A program made the translations under genes and the position numbers. 64,000 nucleotides of DNA from JAGTVG01 sp963820995 (GTDB taxonomy: Bacteria > Bacteroidota > Bacteroidia > Cytophagales > Cyclobacteriaceae): positions 186,001 through 250,000 of the forward strand of contig CAWGCL010000011.1 of the NCBI GenBank assembly GCA_963820995.1. The letters run 5' to 3'. The notes below the pieces were generated by a model. The model saw only the letters and a program-made list of their open reading frames with translations, was not told where the DNA came from and did no database searches. Below, in pieces: positions 52,668-61,509 of this stretch. Within the stretch, counting starts at the first letter, position 1. Every line of letters starts with the position of its first letter.

Positions 52668-54470
52668 ATGCGTACCGGAGTTTTTTTCTGCCAGGTTGAT
52701 GATCAATCGAAAATTGACATTGACGCCATAGCAAAATATGCATTAAATCTTCCGGAAGTCGAATCAGTACAGAATCTGGGAATAAACCCCGAAATCGATG
52801 TAATTAATTTGAGTGATAGTATAAAATCCAGAAACCTGGAACGTATTGTGGTTGCGGGAGACTTGCCGGGATTTTTTAAACCTGTTTTTACCAAAGCCAT
52901 GGCAAAGTCAGGTGGAAATACCAGTGAGGTTCGCTTAGCCTCTTTTCAGGAACATGGAGTGAAAAATGGACATACTCTTGACCGGGCCAAGGCCATCGTT
53001 GCCTGCGCCACAATGGGTGTCCCGTTTTCACTAGCCGCGGTACCAGGTGGTAACCCGGTAAATCACTCTACTTTAGTCATCGGCGCGGGTATTGCCGGGA
53101 TTCAGGCTTCCCTGGAGATAGCCAATGCCGGGAAACAGGTATACCTTGTCGAGCAAAGTGGGACAATTGGTGGTCATATGGCCATGTTTGATAAAACATT
53201 TCCCACCCTCGATTGTGCGGCCTGTATCCTTACACCTAAAATGGTGGATGTTGGACAACATGATATGATCAATCTGATGACCCTTTCAAAAGTGGTTTCA
53301 GTGAGTGGAAAACCAGGAGCTTACAGGGTTAAGATTAGGAAGGAGGCGCGAAGAGTAGATGAAAATTCATGTGTTGCCTGCGATGATTGTGTTGCAGTAT
53401 GTCCAATTAAGGTTGAAAGTGAGTTTGATGCCGGTATTTCTTTTAGGAAAGCGATTTACATTCCTTTTCCACAGGCAGTGCCTAATGCCTATCTGATAGA
53501 TGGGGAGAATTGCAGGTATGTTACATCCAATGGTGAAAAATGCGGGAATTGTGTAAAGAAATGTCCCAAAGACTGCATTAATCTGGATGAAGAGGATCAA
53601 ATTCTTGACATTGAGGTTGGTAATATTATTCTGGCAACAGGGTATGAGTTGTTGGATATTAGCCATATCGATCAATATGGTTATGGTAGATATCCGAATG
53701 TTCTGACTTCATTGGAATTTGAAAGACTGACCAACGCCTCAGGATCAACTGGAGGAAGGATAGTTACAAAGACGAAGAAAATAAACCGCAAGACCAAGGA
53801 GGAAAGCTGGATCTTCTCCCCGGAGGGGATTCCACCTAGGAATGTTGCTATAATCCATTGTGTGGGTTCAAGGAATAAAAAGTACAATGCCTACTGTTCA
53901 CGGGTTTGTTGTATGTATTCGCTGAAGTTTGCACACCTCATTAAGGAAAAGATCCCCAATGTAAATGTATACGAATTTTATATTGATATGCGTGCTTTTG
54001 GTAAAGGCTATGAGGAATTTGCTGAACGTATTAAAGCCGAAGGAACTTATGTTATCCGGGGACATTCAGCAGATGTATCTATGCATGGCGATCAAATGGT
54101 TGTTCGTGGAGAAGACATTTTCAATGATAGGCTGGTAGAATTTGATGTTGATATGGTCGTGTTGGCTGTAGGACTAATTCCATCACCCGGCACTGAAGCT
54201 CTAAGTAGAATGCTGGGTGTCGACAGCGATTCGGACGGTTGGTTGTCAGAACTGGATTATAATGGAAATCCAACCGACACAGATAAAGGAGGTATTTATG
54301 TGGCTGGTATGTGTCAGGCACCTAAAGATATCCCGGATACTGTTGCACAGGCATCAGCTGTGGCTGCTGGCGTTTTAGGCAGCTTAACGAACGAAAGGGG
54401 GATAGGTAGCATGAGCAGCCTTTCCTTAAGTGAAATTGAAGAAAAAGCAAAATCGGTTCATACCCTATAA
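52668..54470 (+). CDS. HdrA-like FAD/iron-sulfur oxidoreductase (QmoB/HdrA type), first copy
   Basis: An intact 600-residue protein. The N-terminal 130 residues match the HdrA N-domain but lack its cysteine pattern. FAD is bound at GAGIAG (139-144). The C183-A-A-C186-ILTPKM stretch is typical of HdrA/Qmo proteins. Two [4Fe-4S] sets follow: C235, C238, C241, C245 and C282, C292, C295, C299. HCVGSRN and YCSRVCCMYSLKFA form the C-terminal FAD domain. In HdrABC-MvhADG the HdrA flavin performs electron bifurcation; Qmo homologues exchange electrons with quinones. Which role applies is inference. It lies 29 bases after mvhA, before the qmoC-like gene. Confidence 0.85.
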   Translation: MRTGVFFCQVDDQSKIDIDAIAKYALNLPEVESVQNLGINPEIDVINLSDSIKSRNLERIVVAGDLPGFFKPVFTKAMAKSGGNTSEVRLASFQEHGVKNGHTLDRAKAIVACATMGVPFSLAAVPGGNPVNHSTLVIGAGIAGIQASLEIANAGKQVYLVEQSGTIGGHMAMFDKTFPTLDCAACILTPKMVDVGQHDMINLMTLSKVVSVSGKPGAYRVKIRKEARRVDENSCVACDDCVAVCPIKVESEFDAGISFRKAIYIPFPQAVPNAYLIDGENCRYVTSNGEKCGNCVKKCPKDCINLDEEDQILDIEVGNIILATGYELLDISHIDQYGYGRYPNVLTSLEFERLTNASGSTGGRIVTKTKKINRKTKEESWIFSPEGIPPRNVAIIHCVGSRNKKYNAYCSRVCCMYSLKFAHLIKEKIPNVNVYEFYIDMRAFGKGYEEFAERIKAEGTYVIRGHSADVSMHGDQMVVRGEDIFNDRLVEFDVDMVVLAVGLIPSPGTEALSRMLGVDSDSDGWLSELDYNGNPTDTDKGGIYVAGMCQAPKDIPDTVAQASAVAAGVLGSLTNERGIGSMSSLSLSEIEEKAKSVHTL

Positions 54471-54480
54471 GGAGGTTATT

Positions 54481-55641
54481 ATGGCTATTAGAGTAAATCC
54501 AAGTTATATAGATGTCCTCAACAAATTCGGAGCAGAGGATGTTCAATTATGTTATCAATGCGGGGACTGTTCTACAGTTTGTTCCCATGCAGATGACATC
54601 TTCAAGTTTCCGAGGAAATCCATGCGGCAGCTGCAAATGGGACTGGAGGAGAAAATAGAAACTTCTCTCGAACCCTGGCTGTGTTATTATTGCGGACAGT
54701 GTTCTGAACAATGCCCCCGTGAAGCAGATCCCGGTGAAACAATGATGAGTTTGCGGCGATGGTTAATATCACGGTATGATATTACTGGAATTGCAGATAA
54801 GTTCTTTAAATCCAAAGCCAGTGAAATCATCACAGTTTCATTGATCGCTGTACTTGCAGGAGTATACCTGATGTTTTATGGATTCTCGGGTGGTAGTCTT
54901 CAAGTGTATGACGGAGAAGGGGCTTTTCTGCCCAGTTCATTTATTCATTCATTTGATCTGATCGTTGGAGGGATTATGTTTCTTTTCCTCTGGATAGGAG
55001 CCCTGCGGATGTGGTATTTCACAATGGTAAAAGGAATGTCCATACCGGTACCATGGTGGCTTTATTTTAAAAAACTATATGAAATTCCGTTTCATTTCTT
55101 AACGCAGAAAAGATATGCAGAATGTGAAAATAATGGTGAATCAAAATTGTATATGCCCTGGTTGATACATTTTGGACTTGCGATGGGTTATACTATCATG
55201 ATTGTACTTATAATGGTATTTGTTGAACCACTTCAGGCTGGACCGGAAATAAGGTGGTCAGTGCATATTTTCGGATACCTGGCTACAATTGGTTTGCTTG
55301 CAGGTTGTATATATTTTATAAGGCAAAGGATATTAAAAACGAAACATGTGCAGTATAAAAAAACGCATAGTACGGATTGGATGTTTGTTATCTTACTTAT
55401 AATAATTGTTGTCTCCGGTATCGTTCAACATATCCTTCATAGAACAGGTTTCTTGGAAGCAGCCAATATCACATATGTTATACACATGATGGCTGTTGTT
55501 CCCTGGTTACTCCGGATGCCCTTCAGTAAATGGGCACATCTCATTTACCGTCCACTGGCTATGTATTATGCAGAGATTCAAAGGGAAGCAGTGGTCAGGC
55601 AACAGAAACTTGTTGATCCTTTATCAATAACAATGAAGTAA
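54481..55641 (+). CDS. qmoC: QmoC-like HdrC/cytochrome-b membrane subunit
   Basis: Start at the ATG 54481, six bases after a perfect AAGGAGG (54469-54475). The 386 residues combine an HdrC-type ferredoxin domain (C24, C27, C30, C34 and C68, C71, C74, C78) with a NarI/HdrE-like membrane part of about five helices (roughly 115-133, 157-178, 227-248, 259-280, 299-317). Candidate haem b ligands are H230, H262, H317, H320 and H335. This fused layout is that of QmoC of sulfate reducers, which links two HdrA-like subunits to menaquinone. No CCG-domain HdrB is encoded nearby. It anchors the complex to the inner membrane. Confidence 0.85.
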   Translation: MAIRVNPSYIDVLNKFGAEDVQLCYQCGDCSTVCSHADDIFKFPRKSMRQLQMGLEEKIETSLEPWLCYYCGQCSEQCPREADPGETMMSLRRWLISRYDITGIADKFFKSKASEIITVSLIAVLAGVYLMFYGFSGGSLQVYDGEGAFLPSSFIHSFDLIVGGIMFLFLWIGALRMWYFTMVKGMSIPVPWWLYFKKLYEIPFHFLTQKRYAECENNGESKLYMPWLIHFGLAMGYTIMIVLIMVFVEPLQAGPEIRWSVHIFGYLATIGLLAGCIYFIRQRILKTKHVQYKKTHSTDWMFVILLIIIVVSGIVQHILHRTGFLEAANITYVIHMMAVVPWLLRMPFSKWAHLIYRPLAMYYAEIQREAVVRQQKLVDPLSITMK

Positions 55642-55643
55642 TC

Positions 55644-57413
55644 ATGGAAAAGAAAAATGATAAAATAGGCGTATATGTTTGCAATTGCGGTACAAATATT
55701 GCCAAAATTGTTGACGCTGAAGCAGTGGCCAAATATGCTTCCACGCTTCCTAATGTGAGCCTGGCAAAAACATATAAGTATATGTGTTCCAATCCAGGCC
55801 AGGAAATGATTGCTGAGGATATAAAGGAGAATGGTCTTGACAGGGTAGTGGTTGCAGCTTGTAGCCCCAATATGCACGAACGAACCTTCCGTGGGGCCTT
55901 ACGCATGGCCGGCTTGAACCAGTATATGCTCGAAATGGCCAATATCCGTGAACAATGCAGTTGGGTTCATAAAGACCGGAAAGCTGCTACAGAGAAGGCT
56001 ATGGCCCTGGTTAGCGGAGCCGTTCAACGTGTTTTGAAACATGAAGCACTGGAAAGTATGTCGGTAGATATGAATCCCAGTGTTTTGGTAATAGGAGGGG
56101 GCATTGCTGGGATGACAGCCGCTCTGGAGATGGCAGATGCAGGAAATTTTGTTCACCTTATTGAAAAGGATGACCACCTTGGTGGAAACATAGCCAGGGT
56201 CGATCTGACAGCTCCATATTATTATTCAGCACGTGATTTATTAACCGATAGAATAACCCGTACCAGGGAACATAAAAACATACAGGTATATCTAAATTCG
56301 AAGTTGACTGAATTATCCGGATTTATAGGAAACTTTGCAGCCAAAATCAAACATCTCAATGGAAAGCCGGAAAGTGAAACGAAAGCTAAGGAAGTTGCTA
56401 TTGGGAATGTAGCTGTGTGTACAGGTTATAAGGAATTTGACGCTTCAAGAATAACACATTATGGATATGGAAAACTTCCTAATGTAATCACTTCATTTGA
56501 ACTTGAAAGTATGCTTAAGGAAGGTAAAGTGGAAACGAAGGAAGGTAATATCCCTAAGTACGTGGCCATAATACATTGCGTAGGAAGCAGGAATAAGGAA
56601 TTTCATACATATTGTTCAAGGGTATGTTGTATGACTGCCCTGAAATATGCCCATGAGATCAAATCTGCTAATCCAAAATGTTATGTCTCGGATGTGTATA
56701 TCGATATGAATGCTTTTGGCAAGGGTCATGAAGATTTCTACAAGCAGTCATCTCAGGCAAAAACACTATTCCTGATGTATGATAAGGAAAACAGGCCTGT
56801 CATTCATAAAGCAGGACCTAAGGATGATTGTGAAATGCTCATTGAAGTGCATGAGCGATTATCCGGGGAACATATTGAAATTCCGGCAGATCTTGTAGTT
56901 TTGATGGTAGGGATGGAAGCCCGTGAAGATTCTCATGAAATCGCACACCTCACCAACATAAGCCAGGATAAGGATGGCTGGTTTATTGAAAGCCATCCAA
57001 AACTGGAACCGGTAGCGACCACAACCGATGGTGTGTTTATCGCCGGAACATGTGTCGCGCCAAAGGATATTCCAGATACAGTCGCCCAGGCAAGGGCTGC
57101 AGCAGCAAGAATTCTTGCCCGTATTTCCAAGGGAAAGATCGAAGTCGATGCTGTTTATGCTGAAGTAAATGAAGATCTATGCAGCGGTTGCCGTATATGT
57201 AATGTGATGTGCCCATACAGTGCTATCGAGTTCGACGAAGAGAATAAGAAAAGTCATGTGATCAGTGCATTGTGCAAATCCTGTGGTGTATGCGTGGCAG
57301 CCTGTCCATCAGGAGCTATAAAGGGCCGACATTTCACAGATCAACAGGTGCTGGCACAAATTGAGGGAATATTCAATAAGGCAGAGTATGCCGAAACGGC
57401 TGAAGCAACATAG
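55644..57413 (+). CDS. hdrA: HdrA-like FAD/iron-sulfur oxidoreductase, second copy
   Basis: An intact 589-residue protein starting 2 bases after the qmoC-like stop. The N-domain has CNCG (13-16), C48 and C73 in an HdrA-like arrangement. FAD binds at GGGIAG (151-156), with HCVGSRN and YCSRVCC later. The C-terminus holds a two-cluster ferredoxin: C513, C516, C519, C523 and C544, C547, C550, C554. The C-A-A-C stretch of the first copy is replaced by DLTAPYYYSARD, so the two flavoproteins are not redundant. This copy, with its ferredoxin tail, is the better candidate for handling a low-potential acceptor. Confidence 0.85.
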   Translation: MEKKNDKIGVYVCNCGTNIAKIVDAEAVAKYASTLPNVSLAKTYKYMCSNPGQEMIAEDIKENGLDRVVVAACSPNMHERTFRGALRMAGLNQYMLEMANIREQCSWVHKDRKAATEKAMALVSGAVQRVLKHEALESMSVDMNPSVLVIGGGIAGMTAALEMADAGNFVHLIEKDDHLGGNIARVDLTAPYYYSARDLLTDRITRTREHKNIQVYLNSKLTELSGFIGNFAAKIKHLNGKPESETKAKEVAIGNVAVCTGYKEFDASRITHYGYGKLPNVITSFELESMLKEGKVETKEGNIPKYVAIIHCVGSRNKEFHTYCSRVCCMTALKYAHEIKSANPKCYVSDVYIDMNAFGKGHEDFYKQSSQAKTLFLMYDKENRPVIHKAGPKDDCEMLIEVHERLSGEHIEIPADLVVLMVGMEAREDSHEIAHLTNISQDKDGWFIESHPKLEPVATTTDGVFIAGTCVAPKDIPDTVAQARAAAARILARISKGKIEVDAVYAEVNEDLCSGCRICNVMCPYSAIEFDEENKKSHVISALCKSCGVCVAACPSGAIKGRHFTDQQVLAQIEGIFNKAEYAETAEAT

Positions 57414-57479
57414 TTTTTGTGTAATATAGGACAAATATAAATCTCCCTTCCGGGATTTTATATTATTCCATCTCCCTGA

Positions 57480-57516
57480 CCCTGCTTTTATAGATTCCAA
57501 ATCTGTGAGAGCGGGG
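57480..57516. terminator. Hairpin between convergent operon ends
   Basis: A long hairpin (CCCTGCT and AGCGGGG outer arms, AGATT and AATCT inner arms) is followed by TTTATTTAT. It lies between the end of the Hdr operon and the end of the convergent maturation protease gene and could stop the operon transcript. Confidence 0.5.
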
Positions 57517-57595
57517 TTTATTTATGTTCTCAAAACCTGCATTGGCAGATTTTTTGTCAAAATTTATTGCTAAAGTTTTATTGACAGGTAAGCTA

Positions 57596-58075
57596 TTATT
57601 CAATAGAATCTTCCAAAAATCCTTTTATCTCCCTGTATATATCCTCGTATCTGCTGGCGAGCTCTTTGCTGAAATCGTTAGAAAAGGTAAGATCTTCTAC
57701 AATCTCTATGGCTATGATATCGATTTGTTCCGGTATTGAGATTTCAAGTTTTTCAGCTAATTTAAGTGCCGTAAGAAAGTTAACATCATGGAAACTAGAG
57801 ATATGTAAGGTTTCTTTGAAATTGGCTGGAGTGAGATAATATATAGTTCCAGGTATTCCGCCCCTTGTTTTGATCGCATCAATTATAACAACCCGGTAAA
57901 ACTCTTTGATCATTTCTAAAATTTCAAGTCCCCCAGCAGCAGCAGTCATGAAGGATATATTTTCATTGGTGAGATCCTTTTGAAGATCCCTGGCAAGCTT
58001 TGGACCTATCGCATCATCTGTTAAAATGTCATTTCCTATTCCAAGGATCAATATATTATTCGACTTTTCCTCCAA
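57596..58075 (-). CDS. [NiFe] hydrogenase maturation protease (HyaD/HycI family)
   Basis: An intact 159-residue endopeptidase. The opening GIGNDILTDDAIG, the strand ending D66 (VVIIDA) and H96 (SSFHDV) supply the three nickel-sensing ligand positions (D16, D66, H96) known from HycI/HybD. Such proteases remove the C-terminal peptide of the large subunit once nickel is inserted. MvhA upstream retains about 24 residues after its L2 motif, so it is the obvious substrate. It is convergent with the operon; other hyp genes are not in the window. Confidence 0.85.
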   Translation of the reverse strand: MEEKSNNILILGIGNDILTDDAIGPKLARDLQKDLTNENISFMTAAAGGLEILEMIKEFYRVVIIDAIKTRGGIPGTIYYLTPANFKETLHISSFHDVNFLTALKLAEKLEISIPEQIDIIAIEIVEDLTFSNDFSKELASRYEDIYREIKGFLEDSIE

Positions 58076-58312
58076 GGTGAAATTAGAATTATCTGAGAGA
58101 AGTTATGTTAAAAAATAATAGAAACAAATTGCTAGCTAAAATATGTTAGCTTAATACCCGGTCTATTTTTATAAAAATTCCCGGATCTGCAATTTGAAAA
58201 AATCTTAGCTTATCTGTTTTTCAATGGAATCATTTTTTATATTGCTTTTTCCTGTATTATGATGATGAATCTCATTAGCTCATATACTTTTTTGAACGTT
58301 AATTTTTAGTCC

Positions 58313-61063
58313 ATGAAACCAAAGATCTTTTTATTAATTTTTATCATTTTCTCATGTAATCCTTCTCCTGAGATGAAAGGGCTTTTACCCCTTAAATTGA
58401 CATGTGAATATCTCGAAAATCCATCAGTGGTTGATGTGCAATCTCCTCGCCTCTCATGGATAAACATGGCGCAAGAAGGGGAAAGAGGGCAGAAGCAAAC
58501 AGCCTGGCAGATTCGAGTGGCGAGTTCGAAGACTGGACTGACATCGCCAGATTTATGGGATAGTGATAAGGTCGTTTCAGATCAATCTTTCAGGGTACAA
58601 TATTCAGGTAAGACATTGTCTTCCAGTCTTGAGTGTTGGTGGCAGGTTCGTGTCTGGGATCGTGACGATGTAGTTTCAGATTGGAGTGAACCGGCATTCT
58701 GGAGAATGGGCTTACTGGATCCCACCGACTGGCAAGCCGATTGGATCGGCGTTCCCTGGCAGGGAGAAGAAGCGCTTCCGAAACCTCCTGGCGGCCCGGA
58801 TGCCTTACCCACTGAATATCCACCTCCCGCTCCCTTGTTGAGGAAGGAATTTACGATAGATAGGAAGGTGAAAAAAGCTGTGGCATTCGTGACCGGTCTG
58901 GGCTATTTTGAGTTATACCTGAATGGCAATAGGGTAGGTGATGACGTACTTGTACCGAACCAGACTAATTATGGGAAAAGACCGGATTTGATTGATCAGA
59001 ATATTCCCATTGAGGACAATTTCAGAGATTATAAAGTAATGTACCTTGCTTATGACGTTAAGAACTTACTGAAAGAAGGAAAAAACGTAATAGGCTCGAT
59101 CTTAGGGAATGGATTTTATAATGCTCCGAAATACTGGGCTGGATCCTATGGGTCACCCAGGTTTATCGGGCAACTTCATATAACCTATGAAGATGGCTCG
59201 GAAGAAATAATTAAAAGTGATGAGACCTGGACAGCATCCAAAAGTGCTATAATGATGGATTTGGTCTACCATGGGGAACATTATGACGCGCGGCAAGAAC
59301 AACCTGGCTGGTGTACTGCAGATTTTAATGACAAGAACTGGAAACAAGTGGTTATTCGTAAAGCACCCTATGGCCGGCTTGTGGCCCATACAGCCTATCC
59401 TGATAAGATCACTAAAAGACTGTCCCCTGTCACTATCGAAAAATTGGAGAACAATAAATATAAGGTAGATTTTGGGATAGAAATATCAGGTTGGTTGAGA
59501 TTACATAATGTAGAAGGTCCCAAAGGGCATAAAATTGAGATAAAATATCTCAGCAATCAGTATTCCGGTGATAATTCATATATTTTCAGAGGGGAAGGCC
59601 CGGAGTCTTATGCAGCAAGGTTTAACTGGTTTGTTTTCAGTGCCGTAGAGATATCCAATTGGCCAGGCGAATTAAAGTCAGAGCATCTGACTGCTGAGGC
59701 GGTGAATACATTTATTGAAGAATCAGCTCATTTCGAAACTTCAAATACACTGTTTAATGATCTCAATAAGATCTGGAAAAGAAGTCAGCTGGATAATATG
59801 CATGGAGGGATTGCCAGTGATTGTCCACATAGGGAAAGGGCCCCGTATACCGGCGATGGGCAGGTGGCCTGTGTGACCGTAATGCATAATTACGATGCAA
59901 AGAACTTCTACCATAAGTGGATACAGGACATACTGGGAGCTCAAAATATTGAAACAGGATATGTGCCCAATGGTGCGCCATGGCAACCTGGTTGTGGTGG
60001 AGGAGTAGCCTGGGGAGCCGCAATGGTCATTATGCCCTGGGAGTTTTACCTCCATTATGGATCATTGGATATGCTCGAAGATAATTACGAAGGGATGAAG
60101 GAATATGTCAGGTATATGCAAACCTGGGTAGATGAAGAAGGGATCATGTTTTCTCAACGGCCAGGTAAGGATGGGAAGGTTCTGAAGTGGTTTAACCTCG
60201 GAGAATGGGTTGCGCCAGGGGAAACTGTACCTGATGAGATGGTGCATACCTTTTATTTCTGGAGATGTACCGATCTGGTAGCCCAAGCTGCACGGATACT
60301 GAATCAAAAAGAGGAAGCGGATCATTACACAGAACTGGCCAATAAAACCGAAATGGCCTTCTTCAATAAATACTATAATGAAGAAAATGGAAGCTACGGA
60401 AAAGGAGGAGGTAACATATTCGCATTAAGAATGGGTGTGCCTGAAGCACAGTATGATCGGGTAATCAGTGCGCTTAAAACGGATATTGAAGCGAATGACC
60501 GGCATATAGATACTGGGATATTCGGCACACAATTCTTTTTCGAGATTCTGGCCGAACATGGAATGCAGGATCTGGCCTATGAAGTCATGAATCAACGATC
60601 CGAACCGAGTTACGGACATTGGCTTGAGCTAGGTTCCACTACCACACGTGAACAATGGAGTACTGGAGGTTCACATAATCATCCCATGTTTGGAGGTGGT
60701 CTGGTATGGTTTTACAGGAAACTGGCAGGGATGAATGCCGATCCGGAAATGCCCGGGTATCGTCATATTATTTTTCGTCCACAACCGGTAAATGAGTTAA
60801 CCTATGTAACCTATACCAACAATACTTCCTATGGAATGGCTGGAATAACCTGGAAAAATGAAAATGAGAAATTTACAATGAGTATTACTGTTCCAGTAGG
60901 CAGTGAAGCTACCATCCATGTTCCGGCAAATGATGACCAGAAGGTTCTCGAATCAGGTAAAAACATTTTGGAAGTACCAGATATTCAATTTATAGAAAGA
61001 CAAAACAACTACCTAATTTGCAAAGTGGGTAGTGGAGTTTATGAGTTTGAGGTAGTCAAGTAG
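58313..61063 (+). CDS. GH78 alpha-L-rhamnosidase lipoprotein
   Basis: An intact 916-residue protein. The leader MKPKIFLLIFIIFSC is a lipoprotein signal (Cys15). It is followed by the standard Bacteroidota GH78 order: fibronectin-like N-domain (SPRLSWI), rhamnosidase N-domain (FVTGLGYFELYLNGNRVGD), and the six-hairpin catalytic barrel with SDCPHRERAPYTGDGQ and LNLGEW-like FNLGEWVAPGE. A C-terminal sandwich completes it. It removes terminal alpha-rhamnose from pectic, ulvan-like or other glycans and is probably periplasmic or surface-exposed. It is isolated from the main glycan island by the hydrogenase operon. Confidence 0.9.
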   Translation: MKPKIFLLIFIIFSCNPSPEMKGLLPLKLTCEYLENPSVVDVQSPRLSWINMAQEGERGQKQTAWQIRVASSKTGLTSPDLWDSDKVVSDQSFRVQYSGKTLSSSLECWWQVRVWDRDDVVSDWSEPAFWRMGLLDPTDWQADWIGVPWQGEEALPKPPGGPDALPTEYPPPAPLLRKEFTIDRKVKKAVAFVTGLGYFELYLNGNRVGDDVLVPNQTNYGKRPDLIDQNIPIEDNFRDYKVMYLAYDVKNLLKEGKNVIGSILGNGFYNAPKYWAGSYGSPRFIGQLHITYEDGSEEIIKSDETWTASKSAIMMDLVYHGEHYDARQEQPGWCTADFNDKNWKQVVIRKAPYGRLVAHTAYPDKITKRLSPVTIEKLENNKYKVDFGIEISGWLRLHNVEGPKGHKIEIKYLSNQYSGDNSYIFRGEGPESYAARFNWFVFSAVEISNWPGELKSEHLTAEAVNTFIEESAHFETSNTLFNDLNKIWKRSQLDNMHGGIASDCPHRERAPYTGDGQVACVTVMHNYDAKNFYHKWIQDILGAQNIETGYVPNGAPWQPGCGGGVAWGAAMVIMPWEFYLHYGSLDMLEDNYEGMKEYVRYMQTWVDEEGIMFSQRPGKDGKVLKWFNLGEWVAPGETVPDEMVHTFYFWRCTDLVAQAARILNQKEEADHYTELANKTEMAFFNKYYNEENGSYGKGGGNIFALRMGVPEAQYDRVISALKTDIEANDRHIDTGIFGTQFFFEILAEHGMQDLAYEVMNQRSEPSYGHWLELGSTTTREQWSTGGSHNHPMFGGGLVWFYRKLAGMNADPEMPGYRHIIFRPQPVNELTYVTYTNNTSYGMAGITWKNENEKFTMSITVPVGSEATIHVPANDDQKVLESGKNILEVPDIQFIERQNNYLICKVGSGVYEFEVVK

Positions 61064-61229
61064 CATGGAATGACATATATGATTAAAGACAATCTGAAAT
61101 AATACAAATTATCAGATTACAATTTATCATTAATCTGGGAATTAGGACATAATTGTTATTTGATCTAATTGAAGAATTCAAATTCTTTCATTAATTTCGA
61201 ATACTTTTTACCATTGTGAAGGTTTAAAT

Positions 61230-61451
61230 ATGATAAAACTCTACAGTAGATTAAGGCTTGGCTGGAAATTATTTATATGGGAAGCCGGAATTCTATTTGC
61301 CATAGTCATTACGGGGTTATTAAATCCTAAAACCTATTTCATGGAATGGGTACTTGAAGATACCCTAATATTTTTCTTCCTTTCTTTTATTATATGGTGG
61401 GGTATTGTTTTCGTAATACTCTGGATCATCGATGGATTCAGGAATGGATAG
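61230..61451 (+). CDS. Small two-TM membrane protein
   Basis: A 73-residue frame with two clear hydrophobic helices (about 12-30 and 44-67), a basic N-terminus and RNG at the end. GAAGG lies 7 bases upstream. No family recognised. The consistent membrane topology and good start support a real gene. Confidence 0.55.
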   Translation: MIKLYSRLRLGWKLFIWEAGILFAIVITGLLNPKTYFMEWVLEDTLIFFFLSFIIWWGIVFVILWIIDGFRNG

Positions 61452-61509
61452 GTCTTACTTCTGACTGTACTAGCGTTGATAATCCTTACTGAAACTTACC
61501 ATATACAAA

